The position numbers and the translations under genes were made by a program. This document shows positions 1 to 10,662 of a stretch of 64,000 nucleotides of DNA, piece by piece. A model generated the notes under the pieces. The model did no database searches. It was not told the DNA's origin and was given only the letters and a program-made list of their open reading frames with translations. Source of the DNA: Verpa conica (Eukaryota; Ascomycota; Pezizomycetes; Pezizales; Morchellaceae); the NCBI GenBank assembly GCA_033030425.1, contig JAUFSD010000019.1, forward strand, positions 930,001-994,000, read 5' to 3'. How positions within the stretch are numbered: position 1 is the stretch's first letter; each line of letters begins with the position of its first letter.

Positions 1-335
1 AAAGGGTCTGGTAACTGAACACCGGGAATCTGTCCCTAGAAATTGTCGTAGAATCACTATAATTCTTCAACCGCGGGCTCTGGGTAGTATTCAGGGCGTT
101 TCAGACAGAAAAGGCGATAACTTCCCGGACAGTCAAGGGATCTATGAGGGGTAGGATATTGCTAGCAGGTGAAGCACTCGCACCAATAAAGTCTACATCA
201 AAGTCTTCTTTTTAGTGATTCTTTTCAAGTAGAAATAAAAGACCGAGCGTTCATCTATCAGAACGAGATATTGGCACTTGTGTACTCGTGCATATTTGCG
301 CAACTGAGACGTCATGGTGACCCAACTATCTGTTA
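1..335. other. Left edge, no gene seen
   Basis: I see no recognisable coding frame or repeat here. It may hold downstream exons of the weak minus-strand ORF that follows, but no conserved motif supports that. Confidence 0.3.
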
Positions 336-851
336 TCATGGCTTTCCTATTGTCGAAGGTAGGCTACTATCATCGTCGGATACGGAGGAGGCTCTTTCGT
401 TACATAGAAACCAGTCATAGTTCCGAATGGATGGATCAGGTAGCATGGACAAAATGACAGGCCAAACAGGAATCAGGATTTGGGAATCGAGGAACTGCTG
501 CACATCGGATTTATTGCATAAAATCAGGCCAGGAAAAGCTGATGGTAAGGTTGAGGAGACGGCAGAAAAGTCGATACGTATAGAGCGTATGTAGGCACGG
601 AACCTACTGATGCTAGGATCAATATAGGCGGCGGGAGCAATGACAAATGGGCCATGATTACGCTTATCACGGAGGGATTCACTGGTGGCCCTGGAAGGGC
701 TAGGAAGCGTAGGTGGTGGAATAGGCTGGATTTCAAGGGCTTGGGAGGCAGAGAGTGGCCTTATGGTTTTATTGGGGGGATTTTCCGAGAAGGAGGGGTG
801 GGATAACAAGAAGGCCTGATTAAAAGTTGATTTTTCAGCTAATGGGCACAT
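336..851 (-). CDS. Hypothetical ORF, 171 aa, unrecognised
   Basis: A minus-strand open frame runs from an ATG at 851 to a stop at 336. The frame extends upstream only to a GTG at 875. The product has a Pro/Ser-rich first half with short runs such as PIPPPTLPSP, then a mixed hydrophobic second half. It has no signal peptide, membrane segment or domain that I recognise. Base composition is less AT-rich than the flanks, which favours coding, but the ORF lies in a gene-poor tract and lacks supporting context. It could be an exon of a larger gene reaching left of the window, a transposon remnant, or chance. No function is assigned. Confidence 0.3.
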   Translation of the reverse strand: MCPLAEKSTFNQAFLLSHPSFSENPPNKTIRPLSASQALEIQPIPPPTLPSPSRATSESLRDKRNHGPFVIAPAAYIDPSISRFRAYIRSIRIDFSAVSSTLPSAFPGLILCNKSDVQQFLDSQILIPVWPVILSMLPDPSIRNYDWFLCNERASSVSDDDSSLPSTIGKP

Positions 852-1515
852 GAGGGTTATATTAACTATAGACACTTATCTCTCAACTCCTATACTCAGG
901 AGGTAACATAGATATTTAGATCGAGGCTACCTATATTTAGGTATCTAATTACTTGTTACACTGTCTAACTGAAACCCTCAGTTATATCTATGTACAGCGA
1001 TCTGTAGGATCTGCGAAGCAATACTTTATTATTACTATTGTTTTATCTTTCCATATTAAAAACTTCCCTAAAAAGATTTGACTTTTTGCTGGGACTCTAG
1101 TCGCTTTGACACTGGGATAGATATATCTCTGCCTGACAAACAATAGAGACTTGATACTGGCTATGGGGGCAGTGGGTTTAAGCACCGTTATAGCTATACA
1201 ACATAAATTCCTTGTTATTTCCTGGGATTCACGGTAGACCTTACATATATGGCTTCATGATGGCCCTATAAGTAGCAATAAATTTCTGCACGATATGGTA
1301 GTTTTACAATATATCAAACTGATATAGCACTGCCTAAACACCTGAATGATGGGGTCAATGATATTTAGGACCACTGCTACTCTAGCCACATATAGTGGCA
1401 CGTTGCTTACTAAAGCTCCATGCAAGTATTAGGCAACCACCCTTTGGGCCTTTACATCACAGCACAGGAGGTGACATAGCTTACCTCAAAGAAAAACTCA
1501 GACGCTAGTCAAGAC
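852..1515. other. AT-rich intergenic tract
   Basis: No gene is recognised. The tract is TA-rich with scattered stops in all frames. It would contain the promoter of the beta-trefoil gene that starts at 1516. Confidence 0.4.
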
Positions 1516-2717
1516 ATGTCCGACGCACCCTCAGATTCAGATATACTCCCCGCCGGCGCATATGTTATCCGTAATAAAAGAGCACCGATTGTTTTGCATA
1601 TTAAAGACTACGATGCCAATACAGACGGTTCTGATGTAATTGCATTCCAACAAGATGAGGGTCAATATAGAGATCAGCAAGTGTGGTGGATTGAGCCGCT
1701 CGCTCATTTTACTTGCGGGGCCACCGAGCCCAATAACGGGCCAGTATATTCAATTACTAGCCCTGGTAGTGGATGGTCCCTCGATACAAATCTAGGATCA
1801 GGTATATCCCTGAAATATTAGAATACTACGCAAGTTATTCTGTTTAAGATACTGGTCATGTGGCTAAGAGGTCTGGGGATTTAGGGTCTATGTATGCTTG
1901 GAAACATCACGGGGAAGCCGGGCAGAGGTGGAAGTTACGAAAGGTGGCTTCTGATGATGGGTAGGTTACGCTACGGTTCGAGGTTTTATTATCCGAATCT
2001 AATAATAGTAATAGGGAGGCTTACTACTATATTATCAGTGCTTTCGATAATAAAGTAGTTGATATAGTTGTTGATGAAATTAATGATATCCCAAATTCTG
2101 GCGCTAGGACTAGTGTGTGGGAGGTTTTTCCTGAGTGCGATCTACAATACTGGGAATTTGTAATTCCTACCGTTACCCTCCCGTCTGGATGGTTTCACAT
2201 GAAAAATGTAGGCACGGGAGATCTGCTTAGGCATGACTATGTCTACAATTCGCCTACGTTCTCGCCGCCTCCGGATCCCCCCAAAGAATCTCAATATCGC
2301 GAGGATTGGGAGTTTCAATGGACCTTGGCTCATTCAAAATGCTTTGATTCTTCGGCTGCTGGCGAAATCAACTCATGGAATATCATCAATCGACTTACAA
2401 GAACACACCTAGACCAATTCCTTGGCAATTTAGAACCCACAAATTATAAAGAGTGTTTTAACCCGAACAAACTTACATGGAAACTGGAGCTCGACAGATC
2501 TCGTAATTGGAAGATTAGAAACCGCAATACTTCCTGCCTACTACAGCAAATGAGTGTGACTCATGGGAGCGGTCCTAGGGCAGTCGCAGCCTGTGATAGC
2601 CAGAAATTTATAGGGGAGGGTGGGAACCAAAGCTGGATTCTTAGGTACTTCTACACGGTGATATTTATTAGGTTCACAACCCCTACTTCAATACTAAGTG
2701 CTGATAAGATGCTTTGA
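1516..2717 (+). CDS. Beta-trefoil (ricin-B-type fold) carbohydrate-binding-like protein, 356 aa
   Basis: Three exons are inferred: 1516-1801, 1885-1960 and 2009-2717. The introns (83 and 48 nt) start GTATAT and GTAGGT and end TTAG and ATAG. Exon phases agree (1, 2) and the total is 1071 nt including the stop. Without splicing the frame is broken by stops and a frame change, so the splice model matters. The opening GAYVIRNKRAPIVLHI and the later QVWWIEPL are typical of a beta-trefoil strand followed by a W-x-I/L motif. Similar units recur at GWFHMKNVGTG, NWKIRNRNTSCLL and NQSWIL, suggesting two trefoil-like modules. No signal peptide is seen, so an intracellular lectin-like protein is likely. 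No enzymatic or toxin chain is present. Sugar-binding ability is inferred only from the fold. The last 25 or so residues are less typical and may hide another intron. Confidence 0.6.
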
Positions 2718-3915
2718 TTAAAATAGCCCGCCGTTACTTCATACAAGTAATGAAGTGGTTATCTGCCAGTTAAGGACTCAGCCTTAGGGGCAATCTAAGA
2801 AGTGGTAAATGCCCAAGCCACTACCAAAATACAAGGCTTGAATGTTTGAAAGGATTCTATACACAGGACAGTGCATGTTTTGGTAAAATTAGCGATCTCA
2901 TGTAACGTTTATTTCTGTTTGTCTGATTGCTACGCAGGGGCAGCGGCGGTGTCGACTTTAGGTTATATACTAAGTAGATCACACGGCCAAGATAGTGATA
3001 TTTGTAATTTTTTCTTATTATACTGCGTGGATCTACGATACTGAGATGCCATGGGCCATGATAAATTACATACTATTCACCTGCTGCCTAGTCTTATCCT
3101 GTACTGTCGAGAAAATTATGATTCGATAGTAATATTATTAAATTAGTTGACTGATATTGTAGACTTCATATTGATTCACCCATAGACTTAGGTATTAGAC
3201 TCATAGTCTATGATACAGTATGATAGTAAATGTATCTATCTTCTGACTCATTGGAGGGTATGGGAAAAAAGCGTACCCTGAACGGGTAAGCTCGCTTAAA
3301 AAAGCATTGAGACTCAATTAGACCATATAATTATAATTAGTAGTGCTAGGGATAGGTAGAGCTATTTCCTATATCATTGGCATTATTAGATCTTGAGTTG
3401 ATCTAGTTGTGTAAAAATGTAGTATTGATCAAAATAGTTTAAGTTGTATAATAGAATGTGTTTTGTTCTAGCCCATTTAGTGTATGTCCCTCCATGGGTA
3501 GTTTATTAGTGAGTACGTAGGAACTATGTAGTTTAAATCTAGCCCATACGGGGACGTCCCCCGATGGGCCAGAACAAATACATGAAGCCGCTTGAGTCTT
3601 CTGCTTTATGAGCCTCCCACCCTACGAGCCTTCTCTCAACCGAAATTTAAAGACCCTACCTTGCGATTTATCCAGAATGCCCGCACTTCCTAGATACATA
3701 CTCCTTGGAGGATGGGTCTAAGTTGTACAAGTAACAATATATGAAGTAGGTCATAGTGTGACCCGTAACAGCAGCGCCACACTTACATAATCTACGCCAC
3801 AGCATGGATGTTAATTCCCAAGGTCGCGTCCACCACCTGTCTTCCTTAAAGCTTCAACTCTGACAGGCCAACGTCCAAATCGCCTCCTGGCGAGACTTCC
3901 AAATAATCGGCAATC
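2718..3915. other. AT-rich intergenic tract with a fold-back repeat
   Basis: No gene is recognised. The tract is rich in TA steps and contains a short imperfect inverted repeat (listed separately at 3462-3578). The last 130 bases are less AT-rich and should hold the PRP22 promoter and leader. Confidence 0.4.
3462..3578. repeat. Imperfect inverted-repeat (fold-back) element, 117 bp
   Basis: The left arm begins TTTGTTCTAGCCCAT. The right arm ends ATGGGCCAGAACAAA, which is its reverse complement with one transition (A versus G). The arms extend inward about 40 bases with more mismatches. Several differences look like C-to-T or G-to-A changes (for example CATTTAG against CATCGGG), as repeat-induced point mutation would produce. 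No ORF is present. It may be a decayed miniature transposon. Confidence 0.6.
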
Positions 3916-6900
3916 ATGGACCCCCTCGATTCGCTTCAGAATCTCGAGTACCTCTCCTTGGTGTCTAAAATCACTACAGAGCTCTCCAACCATCTCGGGA
4001 TTAATGACAAGACTCTATCGGAGTTCATAATCAACCTCCATGGCACTTCAGCCTCACCCTCCGAGTTCAAGTCCGCCATCGCCGCAATGGGGGTGGATTT
4101 CCCAGATTCACTGATTACAAGTATTGACAGGCTTATTTTAACTATGCATCCAAAACATAAGAATAAACGTAAAGAGGAGAAGGCCGATGGGGAGAAGAAG
4201 GGTATGGATTTGGATACGAAGAGTCGTGTATTCAAGGGTCTCGCGTTGCCTGACCGGGAAGTGCCGTGGGAAGATGAAGAGCCGGAAGAGAAGGGAAAGG
4301 ATGCGATTGATGACATGATGAGCATGCTCGAGAATCTAGAAGGTAAAGCGAAAACCAGAGGCAAAGAGAAAGCTCCCCCAGCGCCGAAGCCTTCCGGCAG
4401 CGACGACATCCTCGGTCTCCTAGAATCCATGGAGCCTGGCCGCGCCAGACCAGCCGATAAACCTTCACGAAAGCGGTCTCGATCTCCTAGCCCTGGCTAC
4501 GGTGGCGGTAAGAGCTCAGCTCGGTACCGGTCCCGCTCTCGCTCAAATTCCCGTGACCGTGGCCGAAGACGCCGGCGAGACCGTGATGGCTATGAGGATC
4601 TAGAAGACCGTAATGGTAATGGTAAAGGCTATGGCGGGGGTCGGGAGCGCCGTAGCCGCTACGATGATAAAGATTTCAAAAAGCCCCCACCACCGGAGGT
4701 GGACAATGAGCCAATTCTGTTCAAGATCTATGATGGAAGGGTCACCTCTGTGAAAGACTTTGGTGCATTTGTCAACCTTCAAGGTGTTCGTGGTAAAGTC
4801 GACGGTCTCGTTCATGTCTCTGCGATTCAGGAGGACCGTGTCAATAACCCCGCGGACCTCTTGGGCAAGGGTCAGCCCGTCAAAGTCAAGGTTATCAGCA
4901 TTCAAGGCACCCGTATTGGACTATCTATGAAAGATGTAAATCAGAAAACTGGCCGTGATCTCGACCCCGCAAAACGGATAGCATCAGGCGCAAACATGGA
5001 ATCTCTCGATGGCTCTGGTTCTCGCTATGGCTCTCTGGACACCAACACCGTCCCCGTTTTCGAGGGAGAAATCGACCCCAAGGCAATGCGAACGAAAAAG
5101 CGCATGACCTCCCCCGAACGCTGGGAAATCAAGCAACTTATTGCATCTGGAGCTATCAGTGCAGCAGAGTATCCAGACATCGACGAAGAATATCACATGA
5201 CACTTACCGGCGAAGGCGAGTTTGAAGAAGAGGAGGACATCGATATTGAAGTCCGTGGCGAAGAACCCCCATTCCTTGCTGGCCAAACCCGACAGTCTTT
5301 AGAGCTTTCACCAATTCGTGTTGTCAAAGCTCCTGACGGCTCCCTCAACAGAGCTGCTTTAGGAGGCACTGCACTAGCAAAGGAGCGAAGAGAACTTCGA
5401 CAGCAGCAGTCTGCTGACCAGGCAGCCGAGGAAGCACAAAAGGTCGATCTTACCGCGCAATGGCAAGACCCAATGGTCGCTCCCGAGGAACGAAAGTTCG
5501 CAAGTGACCTCAAAAATGCACGCATGAATAAAGGTGCCGATGACATGCCGGAGTGGAAAAAAGCCACGATGTCAAAGAATATGTCTTTCGGGCGTATTAC
5601 AAGCATGTCAATCAAAGAGCAACGTGAATCGCTTCCCGTCTATAAGCTCCGAAGCTCCCTCATCAAGGCTGTGCGCGAGAATCAGTTGCTCATCGTCGTT
5701 GGTGACACTGGATCAGGAAAGACTACACAGATGACGCAGTACCTCGCCGAGGCAGGTTTTGCAGATCGGGGAATAATAGGCTGTACCCAGCCGCGCCGTG
5801 TCGCCGCTATGTCAGTCGCTAAACGTGTTGCTGAGGAGGTTGGCTGTCGGGTTGGTCAGGAAGTTGGATACACTATTCGATTCGAGGACTGTACAAGTCC
5901 TGAGACAAAGATCAAGTACATGACGGACGGTATGCTGCAACGTGAGGTACTACTGGATCCTGATCTTAAAAGGTATAGTGTTATTATGCTGGACGAGGCA
6001 CACGAGAGGACAATTGCTACAGATGTGTTGTTCGGTTTACTCAAGAAGACATTAAAGAGGCGGCCAGACCTTAAACTAATTGTTACTTCCGCAACACTGG
6101 ATGCAGAGAAGTTTTCAAATTACTTTAACCAGTGCCCTATTTTTACAATCCCGGGAAGGACATATCCTGTCGAAGTTTTGTACACGAAGGAGCCAGAGAG
6201 TGACTATCTTGATGCGGCACTTATCACGGTGATGCAGATTCATCTTTCTGAGCCACCTGGGGATATTTTATTATTTTTGACAGGTCAGGAGGAGATTGAT
6301 ACCTCTTGCGAAATTCTATATGAGCGGATGAAAGCCCTTGGGCCTAGTGTACCGGATTTAATCATTTTGCCTGTCTACTCCGCCCTCCCCTCCGAAATGC
6401 AGTCCAAGATCTTCGATCCCGCTCCACCAGGGTCACGAAAAGTGGTAATTGCAACCAATATTGCAGAAACATCTATCACAATCGATCAAATCTACTACGT
6501 CGTCGATCCGGGGTTTGTCAAGCAGAACGCGTTTGATCCGAAACTAGGAATGGACAGCTTAGTGGTCACACCAATTTCACAAGCACAAGCGAAACAGCGG
6601 GCTGGAAGAGCTGGACGTACGGGGCCCGGAAAGTGCTACAGGCTATATACCGAGGCAGCATTTCAGAGTGAGATGTTGCCGACATCTATACCCGAGATTC
6701 AGCGGCAGAATTTATCAACAACCATTTTGATGTTGAAGGCTATGGGGATCAATGATTTGCTACATTTCGACTTTATGGACCCGCCCCCGACAAACACTAT
6801 GCTTACTGCATTAGAGGAACTCTATGCACTATCGGCTCTTGATGACGAAGGTCTTCTTACACGCTTAGGGCGAAAGATGGCCGATTTCCCTATGGAGCCT

Positions 6901-7700
6901 GCGTTGGCAAAAGTACTAATCGCAAGTGTGGATATGGGCTGTAGTGATGAGATGTTGAGTATCGTGGCCATGCTGTCAGTTCAAACCGTCTTTTATCGTC
7001 CTAAGGAAAAACAGACCGCCGCAGACGCCAAAAAGGCCAAATTCCACGACCCCCACGGCGACCACTTGACGCTCCTCAATGTCTACAACTCATGGAAACA
7101 ATCTGCGTACTCTAACCCGTGGTGTTTTGATAACTTTATCCAAGCTCGATCCATGAAGCGCGCCAAAGATGTTCGGGCACAGCTCGAAATGATCATGTCA
7201 AGATACCGGCACAAGATTGTCTCATGTGGGAGAAACACGATGATGGTACGGCAGGCGCTGTGTTCGGGATTTTTCAGGAACAGTGCACGTAAGGATCCAC
7301 AGGAGGGGTATAAAACATTGATTGAAGGGACACCAGTCTATATGCATCCTAGTTCTGCGCTGTTTGGAAAGCCTGCAGAACATGTGATTTTCCATACACT
7401 TGTGATGACGACGAAGGAGTATATGCATTGTACTACTGCAATCGAGCCGAAGTGGCTAGGTATGTTCCCCCACCTCCCTATTAGGATATTCTTTTTCTGG
7501 TGAATTATATTTAACGTAAACTAGTTGACTGTGCACCAAACTTCTTCAAAGTAGGCGGCGGGAAAGGCGAGCTGTCGAAACGGAGAAAGAATGAGAGGAT
7601 TCAACCATTGTTTAACCGCTTTGGAGACGGAGACGATTCTTGGAGATTGTCGGCGCAGAAAAGACAGGGGAGGGGTGGTGGAGGTGGTACATGGGGTTAG
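3916..7700 (+). CDS. PRP22: Pre-mRNA-splicing DEAH-box ATP-dependent RNA helicase Prp22/DHX8
   Basis: This is the helicase that releases mature mRNA from the spliceosome. Two exons are inferred, 3916-7459 and 7525-7700, with a 64/65-nt intron (GTATGT...CTAG), giving 1239 aa, close to human DHX8 (1220). Order of domains: an N-terminal helical region, an Arg/Ser-rich stretch at about 170-235, an S1 RNA-binding domain at about 268-345 ([17 protein letters not shown]), then the helicase core. The core shows Walker [11 protein letters not shown] near 596, DEAH near 693, TSAT near 724 and [17 protein letters not shown] near 892. The C-terminal HA2/OB part follows. Splicing joins EPKWL to VDCAPNFFK, restoring the family C-terminus; unspliced reading ends early at 7503. 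The tail is Gly/Arg-rich. The S1 domain before the DEAH core separates Prp22 from Prp2, Prp16 and Prp43. Confidence 0.97.
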
Positions 7701-9362
7701 ATTCGTGCGAGCTTTGGGGGACGGGGAGCAGGGTGGTTGTATTTTTATCTTGTACTATTTGGTTTGGCTTTTGGCGATGCTTCGCAAGGACTGTAGCGTA
7801 GCATGATGCTAATGAGCATGAAGGACAGAAAAGTGGTAGATATCTGGAGGAGCGTTTACGGTGTGGTCCAATAAGCGATTTTAGAAAGAATAGATTGCCG
7901 CATTGTGATTTGGCTACTGGGAACTCAAGAACCGCTGACTAATCAACTGTAGTGACTTTTTAGGAGCATGTTTTTCCCGATATGGTCGTCAGATTATTGT
8001 GGATATGTATTTTACTCATTTCTGTCACTCGGTCTTGGCAATAGTGCGGAGGGGGGGTATATATGTAGTTAAAGGTAGATTACTCTTACACAAATAAAAG
8101 TAATAATTTGCCTAAAAATAAAGATAACATATTGCCGTCATAGAAGTGTACATTGGGGTGCACAGAAAAAAACTACTTAAGGAGCCGGGTTGAATGTATC
8201 TTACTAAAACCTTTCAGCTTTATATCAACTGTGAGACGGCGTTTTTATATTTTATTTCTTGTGCCAATATTGACATTATCCCATGTAAATGTAGGTTATA
8301 TCTTTAGTAGTAAGCTAGCGTACTCCTACCAGCTTCTAGAAAGTGCTACCTCCAACGTCGCTCCATCTTACCCTAAAAGCTTCCCATGTTACCTGCTCTC
8401 TCCTAAACCATCTCCTTCCAAAGTCTATATGGAAACACCTTTACCTCACAATTATAGAGATAATAATTCTCTAGCATTGATTAGGATCTTATTATAGCTA
8501 GCGATTGCTAACCTCAATGAGTCACATAGTTCATATCCTAATCCTTTATTCCGAATCTAAGACATAAGCTATAACTTGAAGCGAACACATTCCAGAGGAT
8601 TCAAGTGCCTAAGATGTCTTCGAATAGAAACTCCATTTATGTATACCCTTGTCTAAGTAACTTCGATAGACATTGTGGCCTCAACTCAACTAACCGTTTA
8701 TATATTCAAGACGAAGGTTATACTCAACTGGATATTCTTAGTATGACCCCTTCGAAATACCAGCAATATTGTCTCCCTTAACCATCACGTTAAGTCACAC
8801 CTTTTTACTCTGGGCTCCGATGTGCATAGACTTCTATGCACCTGACAAACCTCCAAGATCCATGGAAGAACAAGAGATAATTCCGTAACACTGAGACCGG
8901 TTTCGGGGGGGGTCTTTCAGATCTATACCCATCTTTGGGATCTACAGAACATATCAAAACTAACAAGGTTGGCGTTTTTGGCTGAAACACTCCCTACAAA
9001 CTCCACAGTACGTAGGGTACGCCAAGTGACAGAAGTTAGTAGAGGTATATACCCCTTAATCCATAAACTAGCCCGAATTTATTCGTCCTCTGTTCTCTGT
9101 TTCAATTTCTTATAGTAATTGTAAGAATTGAGTGTAGCCACAGTACTAGAAGGAAACTAATAACCTCACTAGAAAATTCGCAATATTATACGTGCAATAG
9201 GAGGACTTTATACTAGTAGCAACCGTCCAAATATATCTTAGGAGGTCAGCTAGAGAATATTACAAGAAACATTTTAGAATACACTGATAGGTAGGTCAAA
9301 GATAACAAAAACCGCTCGTATACGCCACGAGTACAACTAACCCCTACACAGTACTACCGTAT

Positions 9363-9545
9363 AGCCTCGGGCATAACGAAATGGCTTGGGCTAGGCAGTT
9401 CCAAATTGGCCTTCCAAAAGGACAAAAGTTTCTGCAAATGTATAAAAATATACTACTTGAATCCGTTATTCAATCACCTAACAAGGTAATTTTTATTTAA
9501 GTATTTTAATTCCACCTAGCCCGGGTTATATCGTTGTACCCGAGA
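9363..9545. repeat. Decayed inverted repeat, arms about 33 bp
   Basis: The left arm (about 9363-9395, ending CTTGGGCTAGG) pairs with the right arm (about 9515-9545, starting CCTAGCCCGGG). The outer CCTAGCCC and the inner CCCGAG match exactly. The intervening bases differ mainly by transitions, consistent with an old fold-back element altered by C-to-T mutation. The loop is about 120 bp and has no ORF. Confidence 0.45.
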
Positions 9546-9676
9546 TTATACGAGATTACAAGGAGACACCTTGAACCTCATCAAGGGAATCCCTATAAGG
9601 GTTCGAGCTATATAAATACTCGCTTTATAAGTGTACGGGTGACAGAACTAAAGTACACATTATGGATAATCACCAT

Positions 9677-9713
9677 ATAAGGATATAGTATGGAGCCCCG
9701 TCTATATCCTTAT
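9677..9713. repeat. Perfect 12-bp hairpin
   Basis: ATAAGGATATAG and CTATATCCTTAT are exact reverse complements separated by about 13 bases. No neighbouring gene suggests a role. Confidence 0.5.
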
Positions 9714-10662
9714 AGGGCGAGTCTACTGCATTAGAATGACTTATGTATTAGTACACAGATTTACAGGTGTCAGTTATTTTTGCCCTCGATAATACTAACA
9801 ATATACGTTCTCGGTAGGCTTAGCTACTATTTATTCATAGTGACTAACTTTATATATAGACCTAGACGACACTGGCCTGAATAGCCTCAAGAAAAAACTG
9901 GTATGGATTGGGGCCTATATCAGTTACACGGCAAAAAACCTATGCACTTGGCGATCTAATCTTTGTACCAAGAATCTGGAACTCCATATACGTTTTCGTA
10001 CTTAATATCTGGCTACTCTCCGACACCCGAGGGACCTCCGACCAGCGTCACTGTCCCAGTTGAACATAAGCCTTGTAAGAAAAACCAAGATACGATGATT
10101 CATTGAGAGTAATTAGTAGGACTTACCCTATTATCATGATCTTATTTTTTTTCTCACTGATCTGGAAATACCTTTGCTCTATTACAGGACCAGCTGGCTT
10201 AGTGATGGGAGGGACTAAAGTGACTATCTAATGTGATTTTCTGTGGGCTTAATTAGTGAGTTACAGAGCTATTATGACAGGCTTCGTCCTGGATTTAATA
10301 ATTATCAATAAATTCTTATATGACCATCTATATAAAAGACTGAGTTTTCATAGCATTTTTATTTTATGTGGCGCTAGCATGGAAAATTTATTAACAAGCT
10401 AGTGTTAGTAACAGTGAAAACAAAGAAGCCTTAGTATAAACAAGCGATCCCAAATGTAATTAAGTATAGCAAGAGTTTCATCTAGAGAATACACAAGAAA
10501 GGTAATCGTTTAATATCATTCTATTTCTTACATATACTCTTCCCAATAAACAAAGCCATAAACACCATCATCCCGAAGAAAAGACTCCAAGTTAAAAACA
10601 TATAACCTTATACACAAAAGAGATAAAAGAATAACTAAAATATACATTTACTCTAGGACCCA

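Larger units (their letters stand above)
7701..10662. other. AT-rich gene-poor tract, about 3 kb
   Basis: No convincing gene. An open frame of 114 codons at 8153-8497 is hydrophobic and TA-rich, without recognisable domains, and is probably chance. The tract holds a decayed inverted repeat (9363-9545) and a perfect short hairpin (9677-9713). Dense TA steps suggest mutated repeat DNA. The right end holds the 3' flank of EME1. Confidence 0.4.

Noticed and set aside
2718..3915. Possible tRNA or 5S rRNA genes in AT-rich tracts
   Set aside because: I looked for B-box (GGTTCGA) and 5S signatures on both strands across the window and found none in a plausible cloverleaf or 5S context.
8153..8497. 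114-codon ORF as a membrane-protein gene
   Set aside because: It is rich in Leu/Ser/Tyr because of AT-rich sequence, with no domain, splice partner or composition shift.
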